A DNA stretch of 64,000 nucleotides from Streptomyces sp. HD (lineage in GTDB: Bacteria > Actinomycetota > Actinomycetes > Streptomycetales > Streptomycetaceae), in assembly GCF_028369295.1 (NCBI RefSeq), contig NZ_JAQMYP010000004.1, positions 62,001-126,000 on the forward strand, given 5' to 3'. This document shows positions 62,144 through 64,000 of the stretch, piece after piece. The position numbers were made by a program, and so were the translations under genes. The stretch's first letter is position 1. The number at the start of each line of letters is the position of its first letter. The notes under the pieces were generated by a model. It did no database searches, was not told the DNA's origin, and was given only the letters and a program-made list of their open reading frames with translations.

Positions 62144-63217
62144 TCAGGCCTCTGCCTCCGCCAGCCGCACCGTCCGCTCCGCCAGCTCGCTGATCCGCAC
62201 CCCGTCGAACCCGAACACGGCACTGCGCACCGTGTCCTCCAGCGGCTCGCTCCACTGGTCCGGGATCGCCCCCGCCCCCGTCAGCACACCGGCCACCGAC
62301 CCGGCGGTCGCCCCGTTGGAGTCGGTGTCCAGACCGCCGCGCACGGTGAGGGTGATGGTGCGGGTGAAGTCGCCGTCGCCGTAGAGCAGCCCGGCGGTGA
62401 GCACGGCCGCGTTCGGGATGGTGTGGATCCAGCCGAGCCCGGCGGTCTCCTCGGCGACCGTGGTGAGCGTGTCCTCCCAGGTCATCCGGGTGTCATGGAG
62501 CGAGACGACCCGGCGTACGGTGCGGGCGAGGCGGCTGCTCGCCGGGATGACGGTGAGGGCCTGGTCGACGGCCCGGCGGACCGTGGGCGCGGTGAACGCC
62601 GCCGCGATCAGCGCCGCGGCCCACATCGCGCCGTACACACCGTTGCCGGTGTGCGACAGCACCGCGTCCCGGCGGGCGAGCGCGGCGGCCCGGCGCGGCA
62701 CGCCCGGGCAGGTCCAGCCGTAGATGTCGGCCCGGATGAGGGCGCCGATCCACTCCTGGTACGGATTGTCGTACGTCGCGGTGAGCGGCGGCTTCAGCCC
62801 GTTCGCCAGGTTGCGGTAGGCGGCCCGCTCCGCCGTGAAGGTCTGCAGATACGGCAGCCGCAGCAGCCACAGGTCCCCGACCTGCTCGGTGCTGAAACCG
62901 AAGCCGTGGGTTTCGAGGAGGTCCAGGCCGAGGATCGCGTAGTCCACGTCGTCGTCGCGGCAGCTGCCGTGGATACGGCCACGTACGCACTGCCGCCACT
63001 CGGGGCGCAGCTCGAAGCCGTCGTCCTCGCTCGGCGGCTCGGGGAGATAGTCGGTAAGGGGCAGGGCGGCGGCCTGCCGCAGATACTGGTCGATCCGGTC
63101 CCGCGTCCACAGGTCGCCCTGCTCGACCGGTTTGCCGAGCATGTTGCCCGCGATCCGGCCCAGCCAGCCCCCGAGGATGCGGTCGGCGAGCTCTGGCTCA
63201 GTGCCCACAGGGGTCAT
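62144..63217 (-). CDS. ADP-ribosylglycohydrolase family protein
   Basis: A 357-residue all-helical hydrolase of the ADP-ribosyl-glycohydrolase (DraG/ARH) family. The metal-site pattern is present: the early GxxxG helix (ILGGWLGRIAGNMLGKP), CRDDDVDYA, and the C-terminal GLDTDSNGATAGSVAG with Asp ligands. It probably removes ADP-ribose from proteins or metabolites in the cytosol. It lies 129 bases from the Nudix gene on the same strand. Orientation suggests a shared transcript toward the sirtuin. Confidence 0.9.
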   Translation of the reverse strand: MTPVGTEPELADRILGGWLGRIAGNMLGKPVEQGDLWTRDRIDQYLRQAAALPLTDYLPEPPSEDDGFELRPEWRQCVRGRIHGSCRDDDVDYAILGLDLLETHGFGFSTEQVGDLWLLRLPYLQTFTAERAAYRNLANGLKPPLTATYDNPYQEWIGALIRADIYGWTCPGVPRRAAALARRDAVLSHTGNGVYGAMWAAALIAAAFTAPTVRRAVDQALTVIPASSRLARTVRRVVSLHDTRMTWEDTLTTVAEETAGLGWIHTIPNAAVLTAGLLYGDGDFTRTITLTVRGGLDTDSNGATAGSVAGVLTGAGAIPDQWSEPLEDTVRSAVFGFDGVRISELAERTVRLAEAEA

Positions 63218-63418
63218 AGGACCGGTTTACCCAATTCCGGCCGCGGCCGCGCGGGGTTCGGCAGCTCGCACAGGGGTTCCCCAGGCCGCTCGTACGTTGT
63301 TCCCACCGTCTTCTCAGGGTCCGGGCAGTGCATGACGTCATGGGCCTCCTCCGGTTAAGGTCGCAGCGGCGCGACTGGCCTTGACGTGCGCGAGGCCCGG
63401 AGAGCAAGGGGAAAACAG

Positions 63419-64000
63419 GTGACACAGCGCGTGCTCATCGCCGCGGACAAGTTCAAGGGGTCGCTGACGGCCGTGCAGGTCGCCGAGCGGGTGACAGCCG
63501 GTCTGCGCCGGATCGTGCCGGATCTCCAGGTCGAGGCCATGCCCGTGGCCGACGGCGGCGACGGCACCGTGGACGCGGCGGTCGCGGCCGGTTTCGAGCG
63601 GCGGGAGGTCCGGGTCGCCGGGCCCCTCGGGGACGAGGTGACGGCGGCGTTCGCGCTGCGCGGCGACACTGCGGTCGTGGAGATGGCCGAGGCGAGCGGC
63701 CTGCAGCGACTGCCCGCGGGGGTCTTCGCGCCGCTCACGGCATCCACCTACGGCTCCGGCGAGCTGCTGCGTGCCGCGCTGGACGCGGGCGCCCGCACGA
63801 TCGTCTTCGGCGTCGGCGGCAGCGCCACCACCGACGGCGGCGCCGGCATGCTGACCGCCCTGGGTGCACACTTCCTCGACAAGGACGGGGAGCCGGTCGC
63901 ACCCGGCGGCGGGGGCCTGGAGGCCCTGGCCACGGCCGACCTGTCCGCCCTGGACCCGAGGCTGGCCTCCGTCGACCTCGTGCTCGCCAGCGACGTGGAC
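63419..64000 (+). CDS. glxK: Glycerate kinase, 5' part
   Basis: The first 194 codons of a glycerate 2-kinase (GckA/GlxK type). Start GTG 63419 follows AGCAAGGGG. The N-terminal signature VLIAADKFKGSLTAVQVAERV and the conserved ADGGDGTVDA, SSGE-like TYGSGELLRAALDAG and GVGGSATTDGGAGM blocks are all present. It phosphorylates glycerate in glyoxylate metabolism. The 3' end lies outside the window. Confidence 0.93.
   Translation, partial: MTQRVLIAADKFKGSLTAVQVAERVTAGLRRIVPDLQVEAMPVADGGDGTVDAAVAAGFERREVRVAGPLGDEVTAAFALRGDTAVVEMAEASGLQRLPAGVFAPLTASTYGSGELLRAALDAGARTIVFGVGGSATTDGGAGMLTALGAHFLDKDGEPVAPGGGGLEALATADLSALDPRLASVDLVLASDVD

Overview
The window looks like chromosomal DNA of a Streptomyces or close relative. 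GC is very high, GTG and TTG starts are frequent, stop/start overlaps of the ATGA type are common, and the gene content is typical: a SARP-type regulator, a SapB-like class III lanthipeptide locus, a type I PKS, F420/LLM enzymes and many P450s. No rRNA, tRNA or CRISPR array was recognised.

Layout. 1-3.6 kb: pyrimidine/hydantoin catabolism (end of a dihydropyrimidinase, an LLM oxidoreductase, an NCS1 permease). 3.6-9.3 kb: a secreted protein, an AhpD-like protein, a NarL-type two-component pair and a DrrAB-type ABC exporter. 9.3-17.2 kb: a SARP/NB-ARC regulator, a gamma-glutamyltransferase, an inositol-phosphatase-like enzyme and a phytoene-desaturase-like flavoprotein. 17.3-24.8 kb: an ebo-type operon (eboC, a TIM-barrel enzyme, eboA, eboB, eboE, eboF) ending in a translationally coupled P450. 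24.9-32.5 kb: a class III lanthipeptide locus on the minus strand: LanKC synthetase, a 48-residue precursor and two ABC half-transporters, with a convergent RamR-like regulator. 33.6-44.5 kb: a three-gene operon of a single-module PKS with an aryl-acid ligase loading domain, a chorismatase and a flavin halogenase. It predicts a chlorinated 3-hydroxybenzoate-primed polyketide. 44.7-52.1 kb: a lipoprotein, a CzrA-like metal sensor, alkylation-repair genes (Ada-AlkA fusion and Ogt), a frameshifted VOC gene, and a ferredoxin / ferredoxin reductase / P450 operon.

52.1-60.5 kb is a patchwork that looks like horizontally acquired or decaying DNA. It holds a broken sirtuin copy, a lower-GC membrane-anchored P-loop NTPase, a broken IS5-type transposase, an LD-carboxypeptidase (MccF-like), a sirtuin fragment, a HAD-like protein, an apparently intact IS5-type transposase and two related one-TM proteins, one of them frameshifted. 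A near-identical 24-bp direct repeat lies at 52821 and 59620. From 60.7 kb a conserved-looking set follows: intact sirtuin, Nudix hydrolase, ADP-ribosylglycohydrolase, and the start of glycerate kinase at the right edge.

A recurring oddity is tandem-repeat tracts in or beside the secondary-metabolite and P450 genes: both lanthipeptide transporters, two PKS linkers, a ferredoxin tail and a P450 leader. All functional statements are read from sequence motifs and gene context; nothing was searched or computed against databases.
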